Shown piece after piece: positions 1 through 8,234 of a DNA stretch of 64,000 nt. Under the pieces are notes generated by a model. It was not told the DNA's origin, did not search any database, and saw only the letters and a list, made by a program, of their open reading frames with translations. Position numbers and translations under genes: made by a program. The stretch is from Fluviispira multicolorata. Lineage in GTDB: Bacteria; Bdellovibrionota_B; Oligoflexia; Silvanigrellales; Silvanigrellaceae. The stretch spans positions 124,001-188,000 of the forward strand of contig NZ_WFLN01000006.1 in NCBI RefSeq assembly GCF_009208585.1, given 5' to 3'. Within the stretch, counting starts at the first letter, position 1. Each line of letters begins with the position of its first letter.

Positions 1-1
1 T

Positions 2-1651
2 ATATTAAGAGATATTGAAAGCAATGCTCTAAAAGAAATCAGTCAAGCTATGACAAGTAAATCATTTTTAGCTGGAGATTTTCTAAATTTAGTTCTTAAA
101 CAAAGCATGAAAATTTCTGGAGCTGATTCAGGTTTTATTATCATTAAAAAAGGATTATTTGATGATAAAAATGATATAAAAGAATCTAATAAATTGAGCC
201 AAATTAAAAATCAAAAATTTATCCTGAAATATAAAATAAATCTCAGTCAAAAAATAACATTAAAGAAAGAAATTTTTGACCCTAAAAAATCAAAAATAAC
301 TAAACTCCTTTGTGAAGAAATGATTGGTATTTCTTGGCATGAAGAAAGTAATATAATTGTTTCAAAAAATAAAAAAATCAAATCAACAAGCAGTCCTTTA
401 TCTGAAATTGATTTTGATCCAAAACATTATAAAATTAAGTCATACTGTGCTTTCCCCATTCGACTCCCCTCGACAGAGGTTGATGGATTTATTATTTTAT
501 TAAATAAAAAAATTTCTGAAGATCTTATATTAGATAAAAAATCAGATATCGATAATTATGTAACCCATTTTACTGCACATGATTTGAATTTACTCGAATC
601 TCTAGCCAATCAATCAGGCATTGCTCTTGAACATGCAAAACTTATTCACGACTTAAAACAAGTGTTTGAGTCTTTTACAGCAGCAAGTATTATTGCAATA
701 GAGTCTAGGGATCCCTCCACAAAAGGTCACAGTGAACGGGTTGCCACCCTAACGGTTGCATTGGCCGATGCAATCAATCAAACTCCCACAGGACTTTATG
801 CTGCACTCCAGTTTTCTAAAATACAAATCGAAGAAATTCGTTATGCATCACTCTTGCATGATTTTGGAAAAATTGGTGTGCGCGAACATATTTTGCAAAA
901 AGAAAAAAAATTGTTTCCCTTTGAATTAGAAAAAATTCAATCCCGATTTTCTACTATTCAAGATAAAATGTATATTAATATTCTTGAGTCTTATTTAAAT
1001 AGTCTCATGCTAAAAAAGACAAATCCAACAGAAGAAGAAATTGCAAAAATCAAATTTGAAGTTAAAAAAGTTTCTGAAAAATTAGAAAATTATTGGAAAA
1101 TAATTCTTGATGTCAACGAACCAGCACTTTTAAGTGTCGAGACATTTGAAAAAATTTCAGAGATTGCTGGCTCACAAATTATTATTGGCGAAAATTCTGT
1201 TCCTTTATTGACGCCCCATGAAATAAATCTTCTCAGTATTAAAAAAGGATCGCTCAGCCAACAAGAACGCATTGAAATTGAAAGTCATGTAACTCATTCT
1301 TATAATTTTCTTGTGCAAATCCCATGGTCAAAAGAATTAAAAGATCTTCCTGAGATTGTTTATGGCCACCACGAACGTCTTGATGGTTCTGGTTATCCAC
1401 GCAAATTAAAAAGTAAGGAGATCCCCGTACAAGCCAAAATGATGGCAATCACTGATATTTACGATGCCCTCGTTGCCCGTGATAGACCTTATAAAAAAGC
1501 AATACCTTATGAGAGAGCTCTCAATATTTTGGAATCTGAAGTAAAACTTGGTAAGCTTGATGCAGCGCTCTTTAAAATATTCGTCGAAGCAAAAGTGGGT
1601 GAGCTGACGCTCGAAGCAAGTATGGACGATAGGCCTTCTTCAGTGGCATAA
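2..1651 (+). CDS. GAF domain / HD-GYP c-di-GMP phosphodiesterase (5' partial)
   Basis: Probable cyclic di-GMP phosphodiesterase. The frame is open back to the first codon of the window, and the residues before the ATG at 50 (LRDIESNALKEISQA) look like the helix that opens a GAF domain, so the true start is probably upstream. From the ATG at 50, residues 1-200 form a GAF-like sensor ending in a helix (LLESLANQSGIALEHAKL). The HD-GYP domain follows, with RDPSTKGHSERVA, LLHDFGKIG (HD metal site) and HHERLDGSGYP (GYP signature), so all motifs expected for catalysis are present. An insert of about 120 residues lies between the HD and HHE motifs. The next gene starts 11 bases downstream. No membrane segment is visible in the part seen. 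Substrate is inferred from the family. Confidence 0.85.
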   Translation: MLRDIESNALKEISQAMTSKSFLAGDFLNLVLKQSMKISGADSGFIIIKKGLFDDKNDIKESNKLSQIKNQKFILKYKINLSQKITLKKEIFDPKKSKITKLLCEEMIGISWHEESNIIVSKNKKIKSTSSPLSEIDFDPKHYKIKSYCAFPIRLPSTEVDGFIILLNKKISEDLILDKKSDIDNYVTHFTAHDLNLLESLANQSGIALEHAKLIHDLKQVFESFTAASIIAIESRDPSTKGHSERVATLTVALADAINQTPTGLYAALQFSKIQIEEIRYASLLHDFGKIGVREHILQKEKKLFPFELEKIQSRFSTIQDKMYINILESYLNSLMLKKTNPTEEEIAKIKFEVKKVSEKLENYWKIILDVNEPALLSVETFEKISEIAGSQIIIGENSVPLLTPHEINLLSIKKGSLSQQERIEIESHVTHSYNFLVQIPWSKELKDLPEIVYGHHERLDGSGYPRKLKSKEIPVQAKMMAITDIYDALVARDRPYKKAIPYERALNILESEVKLGKLDAALFKIFVEAKVGELTLEASMDDRPSSVA

Positions 1652-1662
1652 ACGAGGAAATT

Positions 1663-2472
1663 ATGAAATTCCTGTCTTTTCTTATTTTTACTTTATTCAT
1701 TCTACCTTTTTCTTTATTTGCACAGAGCAAAATAATAAAAGCCTGTTCAGACAATAGAGGAGAATATCCAAATGTGAATTTCGTTAAGGGCAAAACATTT
1801 GGAGTGTGGATTGATATTATAAACGAAGCTTTACTGCGAATGAAAAGCGAATCTGATAAATATGACTTCTCCTTGTCTGTCACAGGTATTCCTATTACTA
1901 AATGCCAAAGTGAACTCACTAAAGGAAAATACGATGTTATGATAACCACATCGTATAATAAGCGAAGAGCTAGTCTTTTTTATTTCCCACCTGAATCAGA
2001 AAAAGAATCAAAACCTTGCTCCTCACCTTTTAAGTTTGCTTGCAATGGTTTTGTTGTCATTTCACCAAAAAAAGTAAATAAACAAGAAAATCAATATGTA
2101 TTTAATGGAAAAATAGAGAATCTCCCCGATCTCGTTTTTATTGATAAAGGACGTGCTATTATTGGAGATCTCGAAGAAAAAGGAATTATTCCAGAAGTTT
2201 CAGAAAAAAATGAGGTCAGTATCAACCGTATGCTACAAGAAGGTGGTGTAGCAATTACAAGCGTACACAGCGGAATAACTCTTGCTCAAGATCCAAAGTA
2301 CAGTGATAAAATTACATTGCAAAAAATACCTCTTACAATCACTTCCTATTATATACCATTTTCTAAAAAAACTAAGTTTACAGAAGAGGAACGAATTGCA
2401 TTTTGGAAAAGTGTAGCATCAGTCAGCAATGATAAAGCTTTTCTTAATAAAGTGAATCGTAAATATAAATAA
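1663..2472 (+). CDS. Periplasmic solute-binding protein (SBP_bac_3-like)
   Basis: 269 residues with a clear Sec signal peptide (MKFLSFLIFTLFILPFSLFAQS) and a body resembling polar amino acid-type periplasmic binding proteins: KACSDNRGEYPN at the mature start, then a ligand-pocket strand (GVWIDIINEALLRM) and KCQSELTKGKYDVMITTSYNKRRASLFYF. It starts 11 bases after the HD-GYP gene with a GAGGAAATT ribosome site, so the two are likely cotranscribed. No ABC permease or ATPase is adjacent, so it may act as a stand-alone sensor component or serve a distant transporter. Family assignment is by overall pattern. The ligand is unknown. Confidence 0.7.
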   Translation: MKFLSFLIFTLFILPFSLFAQSKIIKACSDNRGEYPNVNFVKGKTFGVWIDIINEALLRMKSESDKYDFSLSVTGIPITKCQSELTKGKYDVMITTSYNKRRASLFYFPPESEKESKPCSSPFKFACNGFVVISPKKVNKQENQYVFNGKIENLPDLVFIDKGRAIIGDLEEKGIIPEVSEKNEVSINRMLQEGGVAITSVHSGITLAQDPKYSDKITLQKIPLTITSYYIPFSKKTKFTEEERIAFWKSVASVSNDKAFLNKVNRKYK

Positions 2473-2496
2473 GAATGAAACATTAATTGTGATTAT

Positions 2497-3171
2497 TTAT
2501 TGAGGGAAATTAGTACTTAATATCCAACTATCATGCAACCATTTTTCCGTTTTGCGATGTCCAGGGAACGAAATCCAAACAATGTCTCTTTCAAATATTA
2601 TAACTTTATGATTAGTACCTACTATAATCCAAAACCATTTTTTATCTTTTGTATTCTGCATTTTCACTTTCATGCCTGAAATTTTTAAATTAACTATTTT
2701 TTTATAATCCATGGTTTGGATTTGTTCATCATGCTTGTCTATCCAACTTATTTTAAAGGAAGAGAGAAGGTCTGGAGCGTGCTCATTTAAAAACTCCATT
2801 GCTATTTCTTCTGCTTCTTTACTAGAAGGCAAATTACCTGTAGCTAAAGAAGTATCCATTTGAGTGAATCCTTTTAAGTATCCTTTTTTGCTAACAAGCA
2901 AGCTAAAATGCTCTCCCATAACACCAGAATTTATGCCATCAGAACGTTCATAGCGAATTAGCTCAACATTTTCATTATCACTTTTAACATCTATTTGCTT
3001 AACTTTTTTAGTAAATTTTTTTGGAATTTGAATATGTAATTTGCTTTGACTTTGTTCTGTAATTTTGTTCATAAATTTTTCTTTCTCATTTACAGTTTGT
3101 GCTGAAGAATATTTCATTAAAATTAAGGTTATAAAAAATAAAGATAAAAATTTGATAAATTTAAAATGCAT
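2497..3171 (-). CDS. Secreted hypothetical protein, copy 1 (PepSY-like features)
   Basis: 224 residues. A signal peptide (MHFKFIKFLSLFFITLILMKYSSAQ) is followed by a soluble domain. The middle (SSKEAEEIAMEFLNEHAPDLL, then a KISWIDKHDEQIQ strand and later WFWIIVGTNHKVIIFERD) resembles PepSY/YcdB-type folds, but I cannot name a family firmly. It is a close paralogue of the gene at 26525-27208, differing at scattered residues and in the last ten or so residues. It sits 17 bases downstream of an MFS gene that is likewise duplicated at 25350-26507, so the two form a conserved cotranscribed pair. A role as a periplasmic partner of that transporter is inference. Confidence 0.75.
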   Translation of the reverse strand: MHFKFIKFLSLFFITLILMKYSSAQTVNEKEKFMNKITEQSQSKLHIQIPKKFTKKVKQIDVKSDNENVELIRYERSDGINSGVMGEHFSLLVSKKGYLKGFTQMDTSLATGNLPSSKEAEEIAMEFLNEHAPDLLSSFKISWIDKHDEQIQTMDYKKIVNLKISGMKVKMQNTKDKKWFWIIVGTNHKVIIFERDIVWISFPGHRKTEKWLHDSWILSTNFPQ

Positions 3172-3188
3172 TTATTATATTTCCTTAT

Positions 3189-4346
3189 TTATGTTACAGG
3201 AAAAGAAATTTTAAATTTTAAATTTTTTGATAAAATCATAACAATTATGCCCAATATAATAAAAGAAATTGGAACAATATTTAATATTATTAATCCAAAC
3301 TTTGAAAAATAATGTGCACTCATCGGGGCTATGCTTGCCCCTAAAAATAGCATAAAGCTATAAATAGAAAGGGCAAGACCTCTATTTTGTATGGTAGATC
3401 TTCCTGCAATGGTCGCTATTATACTTGGAGTTGTTATGGAAACTCCAGCAGTTAAAATCGCGCTTGCAATAAATAAATTAATTGCATTACCAAATATACT
3501 AAATATAAATGCTAATATAGTTATTACTAATCCAATTTGTGTCGCAACATATGATCCAAATTTATGTATTAGCGGAGAAGCTAAAAATGCAAAAAACAGC
3601 GTCGGTAAACCAGCAAAACGGAGAAATTGCATATTTATACCCAGATCAGCGCCTAAAGTCTGCATGCCAGCATGAAAAGAAACAAAGCTAAACAAAACGG
3701 TCGAAGCAATACACCATGACACTAAAATAGATGGATCTTTTAATAAAGACAAAAACTGATTTTTTAAATTAAAATCTTTCTTTTGTAATGGCAATATATG
3801 CTTTGGAACGACAAATAATAATCCTAAAGCACCTGCTAAATAAAAAGGAACAAATACTAGCATTGCTTCGGTAATATTAAAGCCAAGCCAAGTTGTAAAA
3901 AGCTGAATAACAGGCGCTGAAGCTAAAAATGAAAGGCTTATTAACGAAATTCCAATTGGGCGCTTTTTACTTTCGAGTGTTTCAGTGACGAGTGATAACG
4001 CTACCGGAGGAAAAGATGAAGCTATAAAACCTTGAATAGCCCTTGCAATAAGCAAAAATGTAAAATTTGGCGATAAGCTTACAATAAAAGTTGTTAGTGA
4101 TAAGAGGCAAAGTCCTGAAACCAAAATTGTTTTTCTTCCATACTTGTCTGACAGAGAACCTAATATTAAAAATCCAGCGGCATATGAAAATCCAAAAACA
4201 GAACTAACAAGCGTTGCCTCTGAAGTTGTTACATTAAATTGAGATGAAATATTTGAACTTATGGAAATTGGCACATATAATTGTCCAACTACCAATAAGG
4301 CGCACCCCATTAAAATTATCATAAGTATGTAATGGATCATTTTCAT
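3189..4346 (-). CDS. MFS transporter, copy 1
   Basis: 385 residues with about 12 hydrophobic segments. It carries the MFS motif A between TM2 and TM3 (GSLSDKYGRKTIL) and an ARAIQGF segment in TM4, as in Bcr/CflA/AraJ-type drug-efflux permeases. It is a close paralogue of the MFS gene at 25350-26507. The start has an AAGTTC leader, weaker than the AAGG of the other copy. It is followed after 17 bases by the secreted protein at 2497-3171. Its upstream 160 bases are homologous to the leader of the AfsA operon at 21870-22026, so this pair appears to use a duplicated copy of the same promoter. Substrate unknown; export of the operon's product is inferred. Confidence 0.85.
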   Translation of the reverse strand: MKMIHYILMIILMGCALLVVGQLYVPISISSNISSQFNVTTSEATLVSSVFGFSYAAGFLILGSLSDKYGRKTILVSGLCLLSLTTFIVSLSPNFTFLLIARAIQGFIASSFPPVALSLVTETLESKKRPIGISLISLSFLASAPVIQLFTTWLGFNITEAMLVFVPFYLAGALGLLFVVPKHILPLQKKDFNLKNQFLSLLKDPSILVSWCIASTVLFSFVSFHAGMQTLGADLGINMQFLRFAGLPTLFFAFLASPLIHKFGSYVATQIGLVITILAFIFSIFGNAINLFIASAILTAGVSITTPSIIATIAGRSTIQNRGLALSIYSFMLFLGASIAPMSAHYFSKFGLIILNIVPISFIILGIIVMILSKNLKFKISFPVT

Positions 4347-4387
4347 TATTAAGTTCCTAAATTATAAATTGTTAAAACCTAATTCTT

Positions 4388-4417
4388 AATATAAATAACT
4401 TATTAGCTTCAGTTGCG
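4388..4417 (-). promoter_or_regulatory. Putative promoter of MFS copy 1, duplicated from the AfsA operon
   Basis: Read on the minus strand, TATATT (4388-4393) is preceded after 18 bases by CGCAAC. The surrounding sequence aligns with the AfsA-operon leader, where TATACT lies 17 bases after TTCAAC. Homology extends over roughly 4350-4520, including a run equivalent to ATTTTTAATTGTCAATTT. The -35 match is poor; support comes mainly from conservation between the two leaders. Confidence 0.4.
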
Positions 4418-4729
4418 CAGTTCCTTAAGAGACATGTCACTTCTTGAATCAATGTATATTCTGAATTAAATATTTATTTAATTTAATAATTTTTAATTGT
4501 CAATTTAAAAAATTTAAAAAAGTTCTGTGATCCCCGAAAAGTGAACGATTAGATTTTGATCATTATCCCATACCAAATTGATTCATTATAGAATTGGGAG
4601 CGAAATAAGTTGATGTTATAACTCTCTTCACCCTCTTATAAAATAAGCCCCTTAAATTTTTAAATTTTAAACTTATGTATAACTTTTTTTATAATAAAAA
4701 TTTTCATTCATTTATGAAGACTATAAAAA

Positions 4730-5171
4730 ATGAAAACAAAGCAACATACTCTAGCACAGTGAAATATCATCCAAGATCACGCCTGAAGAAGTTTGGCAGA
4801 TATGGAAAAATGTAAATACTTGGCCAGACTGAGAAGTGGGATTAGAATTTTAGCAATTTTCTGAAGGAAGTTCTTTTGAAATAGTACAAAGATTTTTTTA
4901 CCCCCAAAAGGTTCTTCAGAAACTCTAATAACAACATTACTTGATATAAAAATGAATCAATTTTTTAAAGATAACACTCAAATTCCTCTAGATGCTATTG
5001 AAGTACAAAGAAGCAGATGACTTTAATTTAAGCCAGAAAATTGAAGCAAATATTTATGAAGAAAAAATTCCATTTTTTGAAAGCGCATTATTAAAAAAAT
5101 GGCAAAATGGATTACATGATTCTGTCAAAAATATTATTAAAAATAATCATTCTACAAGCGCTCTAAACTAG
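4730..5171 (+). pseudogene. Decayed SRPBCC (polyketide cyclase-like) gene
   Basis: Reading across frames recovers a protein of the SRPBCC/START-like type: an ATG at 4730 (MKTKQ), then ITPEEVWQIWKNVNTWPD, interrupted by TGA and TAG, then PKGSSETLITTLLDIKMNQFF, and after a shift FNLSQKIEANIYEEKIPFF to the stop TAG at 5169-5171. At least two nonsense changes and two frameshifts are present, so it is dead. ITPEEVW...W.....WP.W is the usual N-terminal signature of the family. Bases 5172-5446 downstream show no feature. Confidence 0.65.
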
Positions 5172-5446
5172 AACCTGCATATTTTCCAATTGCCTTCCAT
5201 TTCATTAATAAAGTGACAAATTAAAATAGGGTTTCTATAACAATATTATTTTCAATTTCATTTAAGTTTATTCTCCAATATTTATATAATAATTAACAAG
5301 TATAATTAAAATTAATACCATTTTATTGGTTTAGTAGACAATGATAATGGATACTGAAGCTGATGTAATAATAAAATATTAAGTAGCAATAGCTTAAAAT
5401 ATTATTTCAATAAATTCCGCAAATTTAAGGGAATGCAAAAAATAAA

Positions 5447-6646
5447 TTATACTGTCACTATTTTACGAAAATGAAGAGTACGAATATAAAGTAATGCTGA
5501 AAGAATTAGAATTATTGTACAACTTATAAATAATACTGATCTGCCAAACTCTTCATAAATTAATCCACCTATAAGAGGTCCAAGGAAGAATCCAGCTTGT
5601 TTAATTTCTGAAATTCCAAAATAAGTTGCTTTGTATTTTTCCGGAGAAAGGTCATTTAATTTTATTTCCATCTGGGGCGAAAGTAAGGCCTCCCCACATG
5701 AAAAAAGAAGTGTACCAATTAAGAATTTATATTCACCCAAAATTGGTAGTGAAAACATGAAAAAACCGGAAATGAAACCTGCAAATCCCAAAATCGTGAT
5801 TCTATACTCAGCTTTAAGGGTTGATTTGAACGTTAAGAATAAGACTTGAATCAAAGCAATAGTACCACCATTTAATGATAAAAGAAAACCAAACTTAATA
5901 GCTTTAGTTTCAATTGAAAGTACAAGGGGCATCATTGACTCATAAACACCAAAGACAAAAACTATTGCAAATGATGCGATAATCCATACAAGTAGATTTT
6001 TATTCTTGCACAATTGAAACACTGCAGACCAGATAATCGAAGATCTTTGTTCAGACTTTACCGAACAATGAATAGTTTCTGGAGATGGCTCTATAAATAG
6101 AAAAAGAATTAAGAAAAATGTATATATAAGAGAACATACTAAAAAAGTTTTTTTTGCAAAAAAATCGTACAAAAATACTCCAGCAAGAGGTCCTATCATA
6201 CATGCAGCATTTATCAGAAAAAAATTGACTCTGAGAAAATACGGTAAACGATCTTGAGGACATGTTGAAACTAGCAATGCTCGAATTGATGAACCAAAAA
6301 AAGATTTACCTAATCCAAAGAGAACTTGTGAAATTGCAAATTCTGTTACAGAATTGCTGCGAGACATCAAAAAAAAGGATAATATCTGAAAAAGTAATCC
6401 AATTTTTAATGCTTTTTCATGCCCAATTCTATCTGCAAAAGCTCCAAAAAAAATAGTGGTTGTACAAAGAATAGCAGGCCAAATTGCGCAAATTATACCA
6501 ACACCAAATGCAGTTAGTTTGAATACATTCATTGCATGCAATGCAAGAATTGGGAGCATCATAAAGTTTGCTAAAACACTTAAAAAACCTCCAATTAATA
6601 GCAGGAAAGGAAACAACCGGTTTTTATTAAAGTAAATTTTACTCAT
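5447..6646 (-). CDS. MFS transporter
   Basis: 399 residues with about 12 transmembrane segments. MFS motif A-like sequence follows TM2 (GAFADRIGHEKALKIG), and the C-terminal half has GPLIGGLIYEEFGRSVLF. It resembles sugar/drug-efflux MFS proteins, but the substrate cannot be told. The ATG lies just before TTACTGCGC on the plus strand and no strong ribosome site is visible. Immediately upstream (6699-6941) lies a fragment matching its last 65 or so residues, the remnant of a tandem duplicate. No other intact gene is in the same transcription unit. Confidence 0.85.
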   Translation of the reverse strand: MSKIYFNKNRLFPFLLLIGGFLSVLANFMMLPILALHAMNVFKLTAFGVGIICAIWPAILCTTTIFFGAFADRIGHEKALKIGLLFQILSFFLMSRSNSVTEFAISQVLFGLGKSFFGSSIRALLVSTCPQDRLPYFLRVNFFLINAACMIGPLAGVFLYDFFAKKTFLVCSLIYTFFLILFLFIEPSPETIHCSVKSEQRSSIIWSAVFQLCKNKNLLVWIIASFAIVFVFGVYESMMPLVLSIETKAIKFGFLLSLNGGTIALIQVLFLTFKSTLKAEYRITILGFAGFISGFFMFSLPILGEYKFLIGTLLFSCGEALLSPQMEIKLNDLSPEKYKATYFGISEIKQAGFFLGPLIGGLIYEEFGRSVLFISCTIILILSALLYIRTLHFRKIVTV

Positions 6647-6698
6647 TACTGCGCAGCTTTCTAGTAATTTTGTTACACAAAAATCAATACAACGTTAT

Positions 6699-6941
6699 TT
6701 AAATATTTTGCAATTTCTTTTTTAAAAGGAACCTTTTAGTATAAAGAATTGCAGATAAAGCTAACAAGAATGTGCAACTCATAAAAAGCGTTTTTCGGCC
6801 AAAATGATCATAAATAAAGCCACCTATAATAGGTCCAAGAAAGAAACCAGCCTGCTTAATTTCCACAATTCCAAAATAAGTCGCTTTGTATTTTTTAGGG
6901 GATATATAATTTAGATAGATTATGTTATGAATTAAGCCCAA
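6699..6941 (-). pseudogene. C-terminal fragment of a second, tandem MFS transporter
   Basis: The 80-codon frame encodes SPKKYKATYFGIVEIKQAGF and continues with GPIIGGFIYDHFGRKTLFMSC, closely matching residues near the end of the MFS protein at 5447-6646 (SPEKYKATYFGISEIKQAGF, GPLIGGLIYEEFGRS). The first 15 or so codons do not match, and the N-terminal 80 percent of the gene is missing. The IS630-family element begins about 80 bases upstream, at 7020, so the loss is probably linked to mobile-element rearrangement. 6942-7019 shows nothing recognisable. Confidence 0.75.
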
Positions 6942-7019
6942 AAACTTCTATTTTTGTTAAACTATTACTTTTCGTTGACAACAACATAACTATTCTTCCA
7001 ATAAATATTAATCATTATA

Positions 7020-8232
7020 CGCAGTCCAAAAAGTTTCTTCCAAAGAATAGATTACCAATAACATAAAGTGCTTTAAAAAAGAAATCAGGTACAAAGTTTT
7101 ATAAATTAAAATTATTCATGTAAAAGGTATGCAGCATCTCATCTTCACGACTAATAAAAAAGGAATGCTGCATATGCCGAAGAAAGTAACTCATTTTAAT
7201 GAAACTTTAAAGGGACTTCTTAAGAAAAAATTAACCGCGCAACTTCTAAGAAGACTTGCTATAATTCTGCTCTTTTTAATAGACATTAAAGTGAAAGAAA
7301 TATCAGTGGTATTGAAGTGCAGCCCCAAAACGGTGTACCAAACAATACGAAAATTTAAATCGGATGGAATAATGAATCTTCTAGAAAAGTCGCGTACGGG
7401 TAGAAAAAGTTTGTTAAACTTAGTTGAGGTTAAAGATTTAAAAAAACAGTTAATTTTAAAAAATTCTCAGGAATCACATACAAAAGTTGTTCATGTTGAA
7501 ATTATTAAAAATCTTATACTTAAGAATAATGGTAAGAAGTTTAGTAGATCTGACATTTATTCATTTTGTAAGAAAATAGGTTTAAGAAAAGTCAAGCCTA
7601 GACCAGTTCACGTTAAAAATGATCCTGAAGTCATTGCAAAATGGAGAAAAGAATATCCTAAATTTTTAGATAAGGTAAAAAACAATTTTCCGGATAAAAA
7701 AATTGTTCAATATTATCAAGATGAAACTAGATATGGACAAAAGACAATCACGTCAGGAATTTGGAGTCCAAAAGGGGTTCGCCCTGAGTATAAAAATGAA
7801 AATAGTTTTTTAAATTCTTGGATATATGGAGCAATAAATACTGAAACTGGGAAAAGATTCGGGCTTGTTCTGCCAACTTTAAACAGTGAGAATATGCAGA
7901 TATTATTGAATGCTTTTTCAAGAAAAATAAAGAGAAGTGAACATGTACTAATGATATTGGATGGCTCAAGAGCGCATAATAATTGCAAGATTGTTGTTCC
8001 GAAAAATATTACTTTACACTTTCTTCCTCCCTATAGTCCGCAATTAAATCATATTGAAAGATTGTGGAGTTATTTAAAGAGAAATCATTTGTCTTTTAGA
8101 TTATACGAAAAAATAGACGATATTATTCAAGCAGGGAGCGATGCATGGAATAAATTAACCGATAAAATTGTCAATTCCATCGGATTTTCTCAATCAAGAA
8201 AACGATGTGTGGAACATTTTTAATGGACTGAG
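7020..8232 (+). mobile_element. IS630-family insertion sequence (1213 bp)
   Basis: The element contains one DDE transposase. Imperfect terminal inverted repeats are visible: CGCAGTCCAAAAAG at the left (from 7020) and, read inward on the minus strand, CTCAGTCCATTAAAA at the right (ending at 8232). Both ends abut the dinucleotide TA (7018-7019 and 8233-8234), the expected IS630/Tc1-mariner target duplication. The flanks are unrelated: an MFS gene remnant on the left and the middle of a Tn3 transposase on the right. A deletion or recombination at the IS therefore seems likely. Confidence 0.7.
7174..8223 (+). CDS. IS630-family DDE transposase
   Basis: About 349 residues from the ATG at 7174, which has AAAGGA at a good spacing; in-frame ATGs at 7129 and 7165 are possible alternatives. 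The N-terminal helix-turn-helix (VKEISVVLKCSPKTVYQTIRKF) is followed by a winged-helix region and a DDE domain with YYQDETRYGQ (first Asp), MILDGSRAHN (second Asp) and PYSPQLNHIERLWSYLK (Glu), which is the complete catalytic triad of IS630 transposases. A 10-base inverted repeat (TATGCAGCAT at 7128-7137 and ATGCTGCATA at 7165-7174) spans the leader and could form a hairpin over the start region. The gene looks intact. Confidence 0.9.
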   Translation: MPKKVTHFNETLKGLLKKKLTAQLLRRLAIILLFLIDIKVKEISVVLKCSPKTVYQTIRKFKSDGIMNLLEKSRTGRKSLLNLVEVKDLKKQLILKNSQESHTKVVHVEIIKNLILKNNGKKFSRSDIYSFCKKIGLRKVKPRPVHVKNDPEVIAKWRKEYPKFLDKVKNNFPDKKIVQYYQDETRYGQKTITSGIWSPKGVRPEYKNENSFLNSWIYGAINTETGKRFGLVLPTLNSENMQILLNAFSRKIKRSEHVLMILDGSRAHNNCKIVVPKNITLHFLPPYSPQLNHIERLWSYLKRNHLSFRLYEKIDDIIQAGSDAWNKLTDKIVNSIGFSQSRKRCVEHF

Positions 8233-8234
8233 TA

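Noticed and set aside
4520..4560. GTGATCCCCGAAAAGTGAAC as a relic end of an IS3-type element
   Set aside because: It recalls IS3-family termini, but no matching second end or transposase fragment could be found nearby.
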